Made by a program: the position numbers and the translations under genes. 63,205 nt of DNA from assembly GCA_029068165.1 (NCBI GenBank), contig JAIEDA010000013.1, positions 1 to 63,205 on the forward strand, read 5' to 3'. Positions within the stretch are counted from its first letter, which is position 1. Each line of letters begins with the position of its first letter. The notes beneath the pieces are model-generated. The model saw only the letters and a program-made list of their open reading frames with translations. It searched no databases and had not been told where the DNA came from. Below, piece after piece: positions 7,959-17,997 of this stretch. Source of the stretch: Clostridia bacterium (lineage in GTDB: Bacteria; Bacillota; Clostridia; Christensenellales; UBA3700).

Positions 7959-9019
7959 TGGAATTTGAAGACGAAGAGCGGTTTATGTCCTCGATGCAGG
8001 GCGTGAGCGAAGGTGAGAGCGAAAACTCACTTCGCCCGAAAAGTATGTCCGATTACGTCGGTCAACAAAAGATAAAAGAAAATCTCGAGATTTATATCAA
8101 AGCGGCTGTTGCCCGCGACGAAGCCCTCGATCACGTGCTTTTGTACGGACCTCCGGGACTTGGAAAGACTACGCTTGCGCACATAATAGCCGGCGAAATG
8201 AACTCGCAAATCCGAATTACTTCAGGACCGGCTATAGAAAAAGCCGCCGATTTAGCGGCAATACTTACCAATCTCAATGAAAAAGACGTGCTATTCATTG
8301 ACGAGATACACAGGCTCAACCGCAACGTTGAGGAGGTATTGTATCCGGCAATGGAAGACTACGCGCTTGATTTTATGGTCGGCAAAGGCCCCAGCGCGAG
8401 AAGTATAAGGCTGGCTCTTCCTAAGTTTACGCTTATAGGAGCTACGACTAAAGCCGGTATGTTGACTTCGCCGCTACGCGATAGATTTGGCGTGAATTGC
8501 AGGTTGGAGATGTACACGCCTGAGGAGCTTGCTTCTATCGTAACGCGCAGCGCGGGACTTTTGAACGTAGAAATAACTGAGGACGGAGCGTTTGAGATTG
8601 CTCGCAGGAGTCGCGGTACGCCTAGAATTGCCAACCGTATACTTAAGCGCGTGCGCGATTATAGCGAAGTTTTGGCAAAGGGCATTATAGACGCGAAAGT
8701 AGCGGATATTGCGCTTTCCAAAATGGAAATTGACAAGTTAGGCTTAGACAGCGTGGATAGAAAACTTATATTGACGATTATAGACAAGTTTAACGGCGGT
8801 CCAGTAGGACTTGATACTTTGGCGGCTTCGATAGGCGAGGACGCGGGAACTATCGAGGACGTCTACGAACCTTATCTTATGCAAATTACTTTTATTGCTC
8901 GCACGCCTAGAGGTAGAATTTGCTTGCCTGACGCATACAAGCACTTTGCGAGAAAAGCGCCTAAAGTTGCGTTTGAACAACTCTCAATGTTGGAGAGCGA
9001 GGATAATGATGAAAACTAA
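7958..9019 (+). CDS. ruvB: Holliday junction branch migration ATPase RuvB
   Basis: A 353-residue AAA+ motor of branch migration. It has [12 protein letters not shown] at the N-terminus, Walker [10 protein letters not shown] (64-72), Walker [11 protein letters not shown] (111-120), sensor LIGATTKAG, the arginine-finger region SPLRDRFG and a winged-helix C-terminal domain with [16 protein letters not shown] and RTPRGR. The length is normal. The gene overlaps ruvA by one base and its last 11 bases overlap queA. Confidence 0.97.
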   Translation: MEFEDEERFMSSMQGVSEGESENSLRPKSMSDYVGQQKIKENLEIYIKAAVARDEALDHVLLYGPPGLGKTTLAHIIAGEMNSQIRITSGPAIEKAADLAAILTNLNEKDVLFIDEIHRLNRNVEEVLYPAMEDYALDFMVGKGPSARSIRLALPKFTLIGATTKAGMLTSPLRDRFGVNCRLEMYTPEELASIVTRSAGLLNVEITEDGAFEIARRSRGTPRIANRILKRVRDYSEVLAKGIIDAKVADIALSKMEIDKLGLDSVDRKLILTIIDKFNGGPVGLDTLAASIGEDAGTIEDVYEPYLMQITFIARTPRGRICLPDAYKHFARKAPKVAFEQLSMLESEDNDEN

Positions 9020-10043
9020 AGATTTTTGGTACGATTTGCCAAAAGAATTGATTGCTCAAACTCCTATAGAACCGCGCGATACCTCTAGAACGTTGATTTA
9101 CGATAGAAAGAGCGGCAGCGTTGAGCATAAGCATTTTTATGATATTTGCGATTATTTGAGAGCTGGCGACGTGTTGGTAATCAATACAACTAAGGTAATT
9201 CCAGCAAGGATATTCGCTACTAGACTTCCAAGAACTGACAAAACTGTCGAGGGCAATACTGAAGTATTGCTGTTGAAGCGCAAAGAGTACGACGTGTGGG
9301 AATGTATAACAAAACCCGCAAAAAAACTTAAGATAGGCTCAAAACTCGATTTCGGCAAAATGCAAGGCGAAGTCGTAGGTTTTGGCGAAGAGGGAATAAG
9401 GTTTGTCAAGTTCATATTTGACGGAGTTTTTGAAAACTTGCTCGAAGAGATCGGCAATATGCCTCTTCCGCCTTACATTACTGAGAAACTTCAAGATAAG
9501 AGCAGGTATCAAACGGTTTACTGCAATATAGACGGTTCGGCAGCCGCGCCTACCGCAGGCTTACACTTTACGCCTCAGCTTCTCGATAAGCTAATCAAGC
9601 AGGGCGTACAAATCGCTAAAGTCTTGTTGCACGTGGGGTTGGGTACGTTTAGACCGGTTAAAGAAACCGATATTCTCAAACACAAAATGCACAGCGAATA
9701 TTTTGAAATTGACGACTACAACGCTCAACTTATCAATTCGGCGCTCAAAGACGGAAGAAGAGTTATTTGCGTGGGTACTACTTCGGTAAGAGTGGTTGAA
9801 AGCGCCGCAGGCGACGACGGACTGATCAAACCTACTAAAGGCGAAACCAATATTTTCATATACCCGGGTTACGAATTCAAAGTTGTAAAAGGACTTATCA
9901 CCAATTTCCATTTACCCGAGTCTACGCTGATAATGCTTGTCAGCGCGTTTATAGGTAGAGAAAAAACTCTCGAAATATACAACGAAGCGGTGAAAGAAAA
10001 GTATCGTTTCTTTTCTTTTGGCGACGCGATGATGATTTTATAA
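9009..10043 (+). CDS. queA: S-adenosylmethionine:tRNA ribosyltransferase-isomerase QueA
   Basis: About 344 residues. QueA transfers the ribosyl part of SAM to preQ1 in tRNA, forming epoxyqueuosine. It begins [18 protein letters not shown], with [11 protein letters not shown] next, [14 protein letters not shown] and [12 protein letters not shown] centrally, and [16 protein letters not shown] near the end, all hallmarks of the family. The frame extends upstream to 8895, but that part is ruvB read in another frame. Two ATGs at 9006 and 9009 compete; GAGG at 8999-9002 favours 9009. It follows the ruv genes and precedes tgt, the enzyme acting just before it in the pathway. Confidence 0.95.
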   Translation: MKTKDFWYDLPKELIAQTPIEPRDTSRTLIYDRKSGSVEHKHFYDICDYLRAGDVLVINTTKVIPARIFATRLPRTDKTVEGNTEVLLLKRKEYDVWECITKPAKKLKIGSKLDFGKMQGEVVGFGEEGIRFVKFIFDGVFENLLEEIGNMPLPPYITEKLQDKSRYQTVYCNIDGSAAAPTAGLHFTPQLLDKLIKQGVQIAKVLLHVGLGTFRPVKETDILKHKMHSEYFEIDDYNAQLINSALKDGRRVICVGTTSVRVVESAAGDDGLIKPTKGETNIFIYPGYEFKVVKGLITNFHLPESTLIMLVSAFIGREKTLEIYNEAVKEKYRFFSFGDAMMIL

Positions 10044-10178
10044 GCCTTTTAATATTGCGTTTTGTATATGTCAGCGAGAGTGTCGACTTTCGTGGTAATC
10101 CGCGAGCCTTGTCGTGTTCGGAATGGGGCAAAGAGAGAAAAGGTTGGGATAAGAATAGCGGGGAAATTTTATTGATAA

Positions 10179-11342
<1,164 letters not shown>

Positions 11343-11416
11343 ATTCGTCATTTGTCGGCATAAATTTGTAAATAATAAATAAAATAGCAAATTATTCAAG
11401 TCCAAACGCTTGATAT

Positions 11417-11446
11417 TTGCCTTTAATTTAATGTAAACTCTATAAT
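11417..11446 (+). promoter_or_regulatory. yajC promoter
   Basis: TTGCCT at 11417-11422, an 18-nt spacer and TATAAT at 11441-11446, with a leader of about 35 nt ending in AAGGAGA. Confidence 0.5.
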
Positions 11447-11490
11447 GGTAATCATATTTATACTAATATTGATTTAAGGAGAATATATAA

Positions 11491-11934
11491 ATGGATAAAA
11501 ATCAAATCATAATGCTAGTCGTGTTAGCAGTGCTAATGGTGGGTATGTTTGCAATGTCTATCATTCCGCAAAAGAAGCGTCAAAAGAAGGCTCAGGAAAT
11601 GATGAACAGCATTAAAGTCGGCACGAAAGTAAAGACTATCGGCGGTTTCGTCGGAGAAGTAAAGAAAATCGAGGACGGCAACTTCACGCTTGACATTAGC
11701 GCAAACAACGACGGCAGCACTTTGGTACTTATCGATAGATCGGCTGTCTACGTAGTACTTGAAGCTGTTAAAAACGAAGAGGGAGAAGTTAAACTTCAAG
11801 AAAAACCCGAAATCACCGCAATGGACGACATTGAGGCTGATAAAGCCGCAAACGAAAAGAAGTCTAAAAAGGCTAAGACAGAACACGTTGATTCCTTGGC
11901 AAAGACGGACAACGAAACTTTGCTTAAAGACTAA
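11491..11934 (+). CDS. yajC: Preprotein translocase subunit YajC
   Basis: 147 residues. It has one N-terminal transmembrane helix (about residues 5-23, IMLVVLAVLMVGMFAMSII), then PQKKRQKKAQEMMNSIKVGT and a KVKTIGGFVGEV segment typical of YajC. The protein associates with SecDF at the Sec translocon. The C-terminal 45 residues are Lys/Glu-rich and longer than in most family members. A strong AAGGAGA site precedes the ATG. No secD or secF lies in this window; a terminator follows at 11992. Confidence 0.9.
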   Translation: MDKNQIIMLVVLAVLMVGMFAMSIIPQKKRQKKAQEMMNSIKVGTKVKTIGGFVGEVKKIEDGNFTLDISANNDGSTLVLIDRSAVYVVLEAVKNEEGEVKLQEKPEITAMDDIEADKAANEKKSKKAKTEHVDSLAKTDNETLLKD

Positions 11935-11991
11935 TTTATAATGACAAAGTTAAGCCCCTCGTTTTACGAATTTAGGCGCAGGGCATCTATT

Positions 11992-12024
11992 AAGGCGTGA
12001 TTAATAGTCACGTCTTATTTTTTC
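11992..12024 (+). terminator. Intrinsic terminator after yajC
   Basis: AAGGCGTGA at 11992-12000 pairs with TCACGTCTT at 12008-12016 (one G-U), followed by ATTTTTTC. Confidence 0.75.
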
Positions 12025-12042
12025 TCAATTAATATTTTGATA

Positions 12043-12071
12043 TTGACTTTTGTGTCGTATAAAGTTAAAAT
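12043..12071 (+). promoter_or_regulatory. Promoter of the lipoprotein gene
   Basis: TTGACT at 12043-12048, a 17-nt spacer and TAAAAT at 12066-12071, followed by a short leader with AAAGGGGG before the ATG. Confidence 0.65.
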
Positions 12072-12094
12072 TTAATTAGAGAGAAAGGGGGATA

Positions 12095-12982
12095 ATGAGG
12101 ATGAAAAGACTTTTATCGATTTTATTGATTATACTCATCGTCGCAAGCGTTGCCTGCTTGACCTTAGTTGCGCTCGTCGGCTGTAGTCGAAGTTCCTACT
12201 CAAGCCTTGCTCAAGTATCCGAATATAAAGATTTGAAAAACGGCTGTGATAGAATAGAAGTAAAGGTCAACGAAACAATTAATTGTCTAATACTCCATAA
12301 CTTCTATTTTTCCGTTCAAGATAAAGACGATATAAACGAAATTGTTAATTTATTGCTCAACACTCGTTTGGATAGGGAAGATTTACTGCCCCCGCCCGGA
12401 GCAAGTGGCGGTTATACTTTGACAGTATATCAAGGAGAAAAGACTTTCACCGTTTCAACGACAGGCGTATATATAAAAGATAAGCGTTACGTTTTTTCTA
12501 CAAACGAATTATTTAACAAAATCAAGTCGCTTGCCGACTCCAAAGGCGCGTCGGATGAGCGATACGGGATAATTTGCAAAATCATTGATACGCTAGATAT
12601 AAGTGGCAGTTTTGATATGAGTTCAGCAAATCTCGACGCAAACGGCGTGCTCAGCGCGATTGAGAGCGACTTTTCAGGCTTTAATTATCTTTTCTTATAT
12701 TCTTCGGACGGCGAAGCTTTTGAGTTGAAGGAATCTTTGGAGTCCGTCTTGAATCTTGATTTTGTTGAAGGACAGATACTTTTGTTCCATTATATATGCA
12801 AATTAGACGACGGTTCGTATTTTATCTCCGACCCGTCGACGGTTACGTATTCAAACGACTTGGATAAGACTGATATTCTAGCGGGCGCGCTTCCGCGTGA
12901 TTTACTCAAAGACTTGACCGATACGCTGTCAAGCGCTTTCGCTGATATTTTTGGACCGCTATTTGAAGCTTTTCTAACCTAA
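12095..12982 (+). CDS. Putative lipoprotein of unknown function
   Basis: 295 residues. The N-terminus is a lipoprotein signal: positively charged MRMKR, a hydrophobic stretch of about 25 residues and a lipobox-like LVGC near residues 28-31, so the mature protein should be anchored outside the membrane by a lipidated cysteine. The rest is soluble, with alternating charged and hydrophobic residues, and I recognise no domain. The start may be the ATG at 12095 or 12101; AAAGGGGG precedes both. It has its own promoter and stands between yajC and the SCIFF genes. I see no link to SCIFF beyond position. Confidence 0.75.
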   Translation: MRMKRLLSILLIILIVASVACLTLVALVGCSRSSYSSLAQVSEYKDLKNGCDRIEVKVNETINCLILHNFYFSVQDKDDINEIVNLLLNTRLDREDLLPPPGASGGYTLTVYQGEKTFTVSTTGVYIKDKRYVFSTNELFNKIKSLADSKGASDERYGIICKIIDTLDISGSFDMSSANLDANGVLSAIESDFSGFNYLFLYSSDGEAFELKESLESVLNLDFVEGQILLFHYICKLDDGSYFISDPSTVTYSNDLDKTDILAGALPRDLLKDLTDTLSSAFADIFGPLFEAFLT

Positions 12983-13043
12983 TAATAATAGTCATAACAA
13001 AATAGTTAGCGGCATATATTTATCTCAAGAAGGAGGGGTATAT

Positions 13044-13436
13044 ATGTCGCTAAAACTCAACAAAAGGGACTTCTTTGAAATTTTTAAAGGGGTACTGTTT
13101 TCGGTAATCATATCGCTATTGGCAGTAATAATTTTTGCTGTAGTCGTAAAATTTGCAAACCTATCGCAAAAGGCTGTGCAAATCGTAAATATATTTTTGA
13201 GGATAATAAGTATCTTCTTCGGTACGCTCTTGGCTATTAAGTCGGGTAAGCAGGGGTTGTTTAAGGGGAGCGTTATAGGTTTGCTGTTTATACTCATATC
13301 GTATCTCGTATTTTCGCTTATAAACGGCTCGTTTGCGGTAAATCCGCTGACTGCGTTTGATATAATATTTTGCTTGGCGGCGGGACTTTTGAGCGGAATT
13401 TTTACCGTCAACGTGCGAAAAAATAAGACCGAATAG
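13044..13436 (+). CDS. Small four-helix membrane protein, TIGR04086-like
   Basis: 130 residues with four predicted transmembrane helices, near residues 13-33, 42-62, 72-92 and 98-120, and short charged ends. A strong AGGAGGGG site precedes the ATG. The size, the four-span pattern and the place directly upstream of scfA match the clostridial membrane family known as TIGR04086, which often neighbours SCIFF genes. Its function is not known to me. Family assignment is from memory of context and topology, not a search. Confidence 0.7.
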   Translation: MSLKLNKRDFFEIFKGVLFSVIISLLAVIIFAVVVKFANLSQKAVQIVNIFLRIISIFFGTLLAIKSGKQGLFKGSVIGLLFILISYLVFSLINGSFAVNPLTAFDIIFCLAAGLLSGIFTVNVRKNKTE

Positions 13437-13488
13437 ATTTATTTTCCGTATATATATTGATAAAATAATAAATAAATATAAAAAGTAC

Positions 13489-13517
13489 TTGCCAATTTTC
13501 GCTTTTTATTATATGAT
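13489..13517 (+). promoter_or_regulatory. scfA promoter
   Basis: TTGCCA at 13489-13494, a 17-nt spacer and TATGAT at 13512-13517, then a leader of about 30 nt with GCGGAGGA before scfA. Confidence 0.6.
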
Positions 13518-13553
13518 ATTTGTAATAAAATTAACGAAATATGCGGAGGATTT

Positions 13554-13727
13554 ATGAAACATATCAACAGTGTCGTTACCAATTCGATGAAAAAGAACGG
13601 AAATATCGGTTGCGGAGAGTGTCAGTCCAGCTGTCAATCGGCTTGCAAGACTTCTTGTACGGTAGGAAATCAAAGCTGCAAAAACCGCGACGAAAAGATC
13701 AACGCTACGAGAAAACCTTTAATATAA
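13554..13727 (+). CDS. scfA: Six-cysteine peptide SCIFF
   Basis: A 57-residue ribosomal peptide starting MKHINSVVTNSMKKNGNIGC. Cysteines are at 20, 23, 27, 31, 35 and 42, the six-cysteines-in-forty-five-residues pattern that names the SCIFF family, and the N-terminal leader INSV is typical. Family knowledge: the maturase ScfB forms a Cys-Thr thioether in SCIFF peptides, and a threonine follows Cys31 and Cys35 here. GGAGGA sits just before the ATG. The maturase gene starts 21 nt downstream. SCIFF is nearly universal in Clostridia and its biological role is unknown. Confidence 0.93.
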   Translation: MKHINSVVTNSMKKNGNIGCGECQSSCQSACKTSCTVGNQSCKNRDEKINATRKPLI

Positions 13728-13748
13728 TAAAAGCCTTACAATAAATAA

Positions 13749-15110
13749 ATGGTACATTCTTTTAATTTCCGCTATCATAGCAGGACGTATTGTTTTATTT
13801 GGGACGTAGAAAGCGGCAGTCTACACAACGTAGATTACGTCGCTTTTTTGTATGCGAAAAAAAGATACGGACAAGCTTTGAGCGAAAAAGAAAACTTAGA
13901 CTACGCGGCGATAGACGAAGTCGCGCTCAAGGAACTTGACGAAGAGTTTTCGCAGCTTGAGAAAGAGGGCGTTTTGAATACTAAAAGTTTGCCTTACGCA
14001 AAGCGTAAGCGTATCGGCGAGATTAAAGCGCTGTGTCTACATATTTGCAACGACTGTAATTTGAGGTGCAAATATTGTTTTGCCGACGAAGGAACTTATC
14101 ATACGAGCGAGCGTGCTTATATGTCCAAAGAAGTGGGCAAAAAGGCAATAGACTTTCTCATTGCCAACTCGGGCAAGCGTAAAAATCTCGAAGTAGACTT
14201 TTTCGGCGGCGAACCTCTTATGAACTTATCCGTCGTCAAAGCTATCGTAGCTTACGCTCGAGAGCGGGAAAAGGAGAGCGGAAAATCGTTCAACTTTACT
14301 ATGACGAGCAACTGCGTGCTTCTAAACGACGATACTATCGATTGGCTTAATAAAGAAATGCACAACGTCGTGCTGAGCATCGACGGAAGAGAATGCGTGC
14401 ACAACGCCGTGCGAAAGGCTGTGAACGGCAAAGACTGCTATTCGCTCATCGCCAAAAACGCGTTGAAGTTCGCCAAAGTAAGAGGGGATAAATCCTATTA
14501 CGTGAGAGGTACTTTCACGGCAAAGAACTTAGACTTTGCGAGCGACGTTCTTGCGCTCAACGATATGGGCTTCGACCAAATATCAATCGAACCTGTCGTT
14601 ACGGATATCGAAGACCTTAAAATCACAAAGGAGCATTTGCCGGTGATTTTAGCGGAGTACGAGAGATTGGCTGAAAACTATATCGATAGGCGAAAGACGG
14701 ACAAGTGGTTCAACTTTTTCCATTTTATGATAGACTTGGAGAGCGGTCCGTGTATCGTTAAAAGGCTGACAGGCTGCGGTTCAGGTTGCGAGTACTTAGC
14801 GGTTACGCCGACGGGCGGGATATATCCTTGCCACCAATTCGCCGAGAACAAAGACTATTATATGGGCAACGTGTTTGACGGCAAAATAGATTTGAGGGTA
14901 TCTGAAAAGTTTGCCGACAATATCGTTACCAACAAACCCGATTGCGCCGACTGTATGGCAAAATATTACTGTAGCGGCGGCTGCGTGGCAAACAATCTTA
15001 ATTTTGCGGGCGATATGAGCAAGCCTTATTCCATATCCTGCGAGATGATGAGAAAAAGACTGGAGTTATCTCTTGCAATCAACGCGATAGAGGGCAGCGA
15101 GCAAAATTAA
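13749..15110 (+). CDS. scfB: Radical SAM SCIFF maturase with SPASM domain
   Basis: 453 residues. The N-terminal part (1-80) resembles the RiPP-recognition region of such maturases. The radical SAM motif is CNLRCKYC within ICNDCNLRCKYCFADEG, binding the SAM-cleaving 4Fe-4S cluster, followed by FFGGEPLMN. The C-terminal SPASM/Twitch region supplies auxiliary-cluster cysteines in TGCGSGCEYLAVTPTGGIYP, CADCMAKYYCSGGC and SCEMM. It follows the six-cysteine peptide gene directly and is expected to install its thioether. The ATG at 13749 lacks an obvious ribosome-binding site, so it is probably translated by coupling or reinitiation from scfA. Confidence 0.95.
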   Translation: MVHSFNFRYHSRTYCFIWDVESGSLHNVDYVAFLYAKKRYGQALSEKENLDYAAIDEVALKELDEEFSQLEKEGVLNTKSLPYAKRKRIGEIKALCLHICNDCNLRCKYCFADEGTYHTSERAYMSKEVGKKAIDFLIANSGKRKNLEVDFFGGEPLMNLSVVKAIVAYAREREKESGKSFNFTMTSNCVLLNDDTIDWLNKEMHNVVLSIDGRECVHNAVRKAVNGKDCYSLIAKNALKFAKVRGDKSYYVRGTFTAKNLDFASDVLALNDMGFDQISIEPVVTDIEDLKITKEHLPVILAEYERLAENYIDRRKTDKWFNFFHFMIDLESGPCIVKRLTGCGSGCEYLAVTPTGGIYPCHQFAENKDYYMGNVFDGKIDLRVSEKFADNIVTNKPDCADCMAKYYCSGGCVANNLNFAGDMSKPYSISCEMMRKRLELSLAINAIEGSEQN

Positions 15111-15164
15111 GCGACAACTATCTTAATATAATTAAAATACTAAAAGAAATATACTTAAAATCGT

Positions 15165-15194
15165 TTGCCAAACGCTTTTATAATATGATAGAAT
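15165..15194 (+). promoter_or_regulatory. rpsB promoter
   Basis: TTGCCA at 15165-15170, an 18-nt spacer and TAGAAT at 15189-15194. The transcript would have a leader of about 105 nt. Confidence 0.5.
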
Positions 15195-15200
15195 ACCATA

Positions 15201-15306
15201 GGTAAAATAAACACTCGGGATCAGCACAGGCAGTTGCTTGTTTGCCAACAAGTTGCCGATAAGCGTAAATTTCGAGGAAGAATAAACAAAAAAAGGAGAA
15301 TTTAAA
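15201..15306 (+). promoter_or_regulatory. rpsB leader, possibly structured
   Basis: The leader is longer than others here and holds a GC-richer segment (15215-15262) with arms GGCAGTTGCTTG and CAACAAGTTGCC that can fold partly on each other. Ribosomal-protein operons often use leader structures for feedback by their own product. An S2-binding leader is a guess; I recognise no known family. Confidence 0.3.
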
Positions 15307-16086
15307 ATGGCAGTAGCAACAATGAAGAGCCTCTTGGAGGCAGGCGTTCACTTCGGACACCAAACGAAAAAATGGAACCCTAAGATGGGCAAATACATCT
15401 ATGCGGCTAGAAACGACATTCATATCATCGACCTTCAAATTTCCGTCGATCTTATCGAAAAGGCTTACGCTTTCGTAAGAGAAGTAGCTAAGTCGGGCAA
15501 GTCGGTTTTGTTCGTAGGAACGAAAAAGCAAGCGCAAGACGCTATCAAAGAAGAAGCAACCCGTTGCGGTATGTTCTATATGAACCAAAGATGGTTGGGC
15601 GGTACTCTTACCAACTTCCAAACCATTAGAAGCCGTATCGAAAGACTTAACAAAATCAATCAAATGGAGCTCATCGGTCAATTTGAGCTTTTGCCTAAGA
15701 AAGAAGTAGCCGCTCTTAGAGCTGAGAGAGACAAACTCGAGGCAAACCTCGGCGGTATAAAAGATATGACTCAACTTCCGGGTTGTATGTTTGTCGTAGA
15801 CATCAACAAAGAAGATATAGCAGTTAAAGAAGCTAAAAAGCTCGGTATTCCGGTAGTAGGATTGGTAGATACCAACTGTAATCCCGAAATGGTCGATTAC
15901 GTAATTCCCGGCAACGACGACGCTATCCGCGCTATTAAGTTGATTGCAAGCATTATTGCTGGCGCAGTAATCGAAGCAAACGAAGGTATTACTTTCTCCG
16001 TTGAAGAAGAAGTAGCGGGCGAGAAGAGCGAAGCTGCGATTGAAGAAGCTCCCGCTCAAGTAGAAACGACGGAAGTTCAAGAATAA
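15307..16086 (+). CDS. rpsB: 30S ribosomal protein S2
   Basis: 259 residues. It has [20 protein letters not shown] at the N-terminus, [20 protein letters not shown] sequence next, then [73 protein letters not shown] and [10 protein letters not shown], all standard S2 blocks. The acidic C-terminal tail ([15 protein letters not shown]) is a usual variable extension. AAAGGAGA precedes the ATG. tsf follows after 19 nt, the normal bacterial operon. Confidence 0.98.
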   Translation: MAVATMKSLLEAGVHFGHQTKKWNPKMGKYIYAARNDIHIIDLQISVDLIEKAYAFVREVAKSGKSVLFVGTKKQAQDAIKEEATRCGMFYMNQRWLGGTLTNFQTIRSRIERLNKINQMELIGQFELLPKKEVAALRAERDKLEANLGGIKDMTQLPGCMFVVDINKEDIAVKEAKKLGIPVVGLVDTNCNPEMVDYVIPGNDDAIRAIKLIASIIAGAVIEANEGITFSVEEEVAGEKSEAAIEEAPAQVETTEVQE

Positions 16087-16105
16087 TTCGTAAGGAGAAA
16101 AAGTT

Positions 16106-16981
16106 ATGGCATTCACTAATAAAGACGTAATGGATCTACGCGCAAAGACGGGCGTAGGAATGATGGACTGCAAAAAGGCTCTTATCGAAGCTGACGGAGA
16201 TATGGAAAAAGCCGTTGAGCTTTTGAGAGAAAAAGGTATGGCTACCAGCGCTAAGCGCGCAGGCAAAATTGCTTCGCAAGGAACGGTTGAAGCTTACTGC
16301 GACGGCAAGTACGGCGTATTGGTAGAAGTAAACTGCGAATCCGACTTCGTTGCAAGAGGCGAGCAATTCAAATCTTTCGTATTGGAAGTTGCTAAGTATA
16401 TCGCCGCAAACGACGTAAAGACCACTGAAGAAGTCAGCGAGGGAATGAGCGTTGCTTTGGCTGAAGCGGTAGCTAAAATCGGAGAGAAAATTGCAGTTAG
16501 AAGATTTGCTAAATATCCGGTAGGCGGAAATAAGTTGGAAAGCTACATTCATATGGGCGGTAAAATAGGCGTTCTCGTTGAATTGAGCGCAAACGCAAGC
16601 GACGAGCTTGCTCACGATATTGCAATGCAAATCGCCGCAGCTAATCCTTCTTACGTAAAAATCGCCGAAGTACCTAAGGAAGAGATTGAGAAAGAGAAAG
16701 AAATCCTTAAGGCTCAGGCTCTCAACGAAGATAAGCCGAAGCCCCTCAACATCATTGAGAAAATGGTTGAAGGTCGTATCAATAAGTACTACAAGGAAGT
16801 TTGTTTGGTTGAGCAACCGTTCGTAAAGGACGGAGATAAGACCATTAAGTCGCTCCTCAAGGAAACAGGCGCCGACGTAACGAGATTTACCCGTTTCGTA
16901 ATGGGCGAAGGTCTTGAAAAGAAAGAAGAAAATCTTGCGGACGAAGTTCAAGCGCAAATCAACAGCGCTAAAAAAGCGTAA
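16106..16981 (+). CDS. tsf: Elongation factor Ts
   Basis: 291 residues; the nucleotide exchange factor of EF-Tu. The UBA-like N-terminal motif reads DLRAKTGVGMMDCKKALIEA, and the core has TVEAYCDGKYGVLVEVNCESDFVAR, followed by the IHMGGKIGVLVEL and coiled-coil segments. The TDF-type EF-Tu contact is present as ESDFVAR. The length is normal. It is co-transcribed with rpsB and ends at a strong terminator at 16991. Confidence 0.98.
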   Translation: MAFTNKDVMDLRAKTGVGMMDCKKALIEADGDMEKAVELLREKGMATSAKRAGKIASQGTVEAYCDGKYGVLVEVNCESDFVARGEQFKSFVLEVAKYIAANDVKTTEEVSEGMSVALAEAVAKIGEKIAVRRFAKYPVGGNKLESYIHMGGKIGVLVELSANASDELAHDIAMQIAAANPSYVKIAEVPKEEIEKEKEILKAQALNEDKPKPLNIIEKMVEGRINKYYKEVCLVEQPFVKDGDKTIKSLLKETGADVTRFTRFVMGEGLEKKEENLADEVQAQINSAKKA

Positions 16982-16990
16982 TGAATAGAA

Positions 16991-17018
16991 AAGGAAAACG
17001 AACCGTTTTCCTTTTTTT
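16991..17018 (+). terminator. Intrinsic terminator after rpsB-tsf
   Basis: AAGGAAAACG at 16991-17000 pairs perfectly with CGTTTTCCTT at 17004-17013, loop AAC, followed by a T run. Confidence 0.85.
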
Positions 17019-17054
17019 ATAAGTAACGTAGTCGTATTGCCGTAGCGCAAGCGA

Positions 17055-17083
17055 TTGCAACAGTGTGAAGCATAAGGTATAAT
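17055..17083 (+). promoter_or_regulatory. pyrH promoter
   Basis: TTGCAA at 17055-17060, a 17-nt spacer and TATAAT at 17078-17083. The leader has AAAGGGGAT before the ATG. Confidence 0.65.
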
Positions 17084-17112
17084 AGATAAATAAGTAAAGG
17101 GGATAAAGCTTT

Positions 17113-17811
17113 ATGAAGTATAAGAGAGCGATAATAAAATTAAGCGGCGAAGCGTTGGCGGGAGAAAAGGGATTCGGAATAGACGAATCTATCGTATCGT
17201 ACGTCGTGAATCAAATAAAGAAAGTATTCGAATTGGGCGTTGAAGTCGGTATAATTATCGGCGGAGGCAACTTTTGGAGGGGCAGACAAGCGCTCAAGAT
17301 GGAGAGATCGGCTGCCGATCACATGGGAATGCTTGCGACGGTTATGAACTCAATAGCTCTTCAAGACGCATTAGAAGCGGCGGGCGTACCGTGTAGAGTG
17401 CAAACGGCTCTCACTATTACAAGAATTGCCGAACCGTATATTTTAAGAAAAGCTCTTCGTCACTTTGAGAAAGGAAGAGTAGTTATTTTCGCGTGCGGTA
17501 CGGGCAACCCGTTTTTCAGCACCGATACGGGCGCGGCGCTTAGAGCTGCGGAAATCAACGCCGACGTGCTTATGCTTGCAAAGAATATAGACGGAGTATA
17601 CGACAGCGACCCAAAGAAGAACCCAAATGCAAAAAAATACGACGAACTCAGCTATATGAAAGTCGTTCAAGACGGACTTCAGGCAATGGACGCTACCGCG
17701 ATTACGCTTTGTATGGAAAACAAAATTCCCATTATTGCATTCGCTCTCAAGGAAGAGGATAGCTTGCTCAAAGCGGTCAAAGGCGAGAAAATTGGCACTT
17801 TGATTCACTGA
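17113..17811 (+). CDS. pyrH: UMP kinase
   Basis: A 232-residue amino-acid-kinase-fold enzyme that phosphorylates UMP to UDP. It begins [20 protein letters not shown], with [53 protein letters not shown] and [20 protein letters not shown], all typical of bacterial PyrH. The length is normal. In many Firmicutes pyrH sits between tsf and frr; here an unknown membrane gene has been inserted between pyrH and frr, and pyrH has its own promoter and terminator. Confidence 0.97.
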   Translation: MKYKRAIIKLSGEALAGEKGFGIDESIVSYVVNQIKKVFELGVEVGIIIGGGNFWRGRQALKMERSAADHMGMLATVMNSIALQDALEAAGVPCRVQTALTITRIAEPYILRKALRHFEKGRVVIFACGTGNPFFSTDTGAALRAAEINADVLMLAKNIDGVYDSDPKKNPNAKKYDELSYMKVVQDGLQAMDATAITLCMENKIPIIAFALKEEDSLLKAVKGEKIGTLIH

Positions 17812-17831
17812 TTTACTGAAAACTTGCAATT

Positions 17832-17863
17832 TTAGACGCCTGGTTTAGGCGTCTAATCTTTTT
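17832..17863 (+). terminator. Intrinsic terminator after pyrH
   Basis: TTAGACGCCT at 17832-17841 pairs perfectly with AGGCGTCTAA at 17847-17856, followed by TCTTTTTAG. Confidence 0.85.
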
Positions 17864-17879
17864 AGTACATTGTATTATG

Positions 17880-17908
17880 TTGACATTATCTTGAAGGAAT
17901 TGTAAAAT
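17880..17908 (+). promoter_or_regulatory. Promoter of the membrane protein gene at 17998
   Basis: TTGACA at 17880-17885, a 17-nt spacer and TAAAAT at 17903-17908. The leader to the ATG at 17998 is about 80 nt. Confidence 0.65.
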
Positions 17909-17997
17909 ATATTTAATAAATTAATACAATATTAATCGAACGGGTGCGGATAATAAGTAAAAAATTTTTTACCGCAACCGTTTGCGGAGATGATTAT

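Noticed and set aside
8895..9005. An N-terminal extension of queA inside ruvB
   Set aside because: It is ruvB in another frame. QueA proteins begin at the ATG near 9006-9009.
13541..13744. A 67-codon plus-strand frame over scfA
   Set aside because: It is scfA read in another frame. The frame starting at 13554 gives the six-cysteine SCIFF peptide with a correctly placed ribosome-binding site.
15178..16266. A 362-codon minus-strand frame opposite rpsB
   Set aside because: It is the antisense shadow of rpsB, made by the codon bias of that gene. It has no ribosome-binding site and no recognisable protein features.
16136..17050. A 304-codon minus-strand frame opposite tsf
   Set aside because: Antisense shadow of tsf; phenylalanine- and serine-rich in the way of complement translations of Lys/Glu-rich genes.
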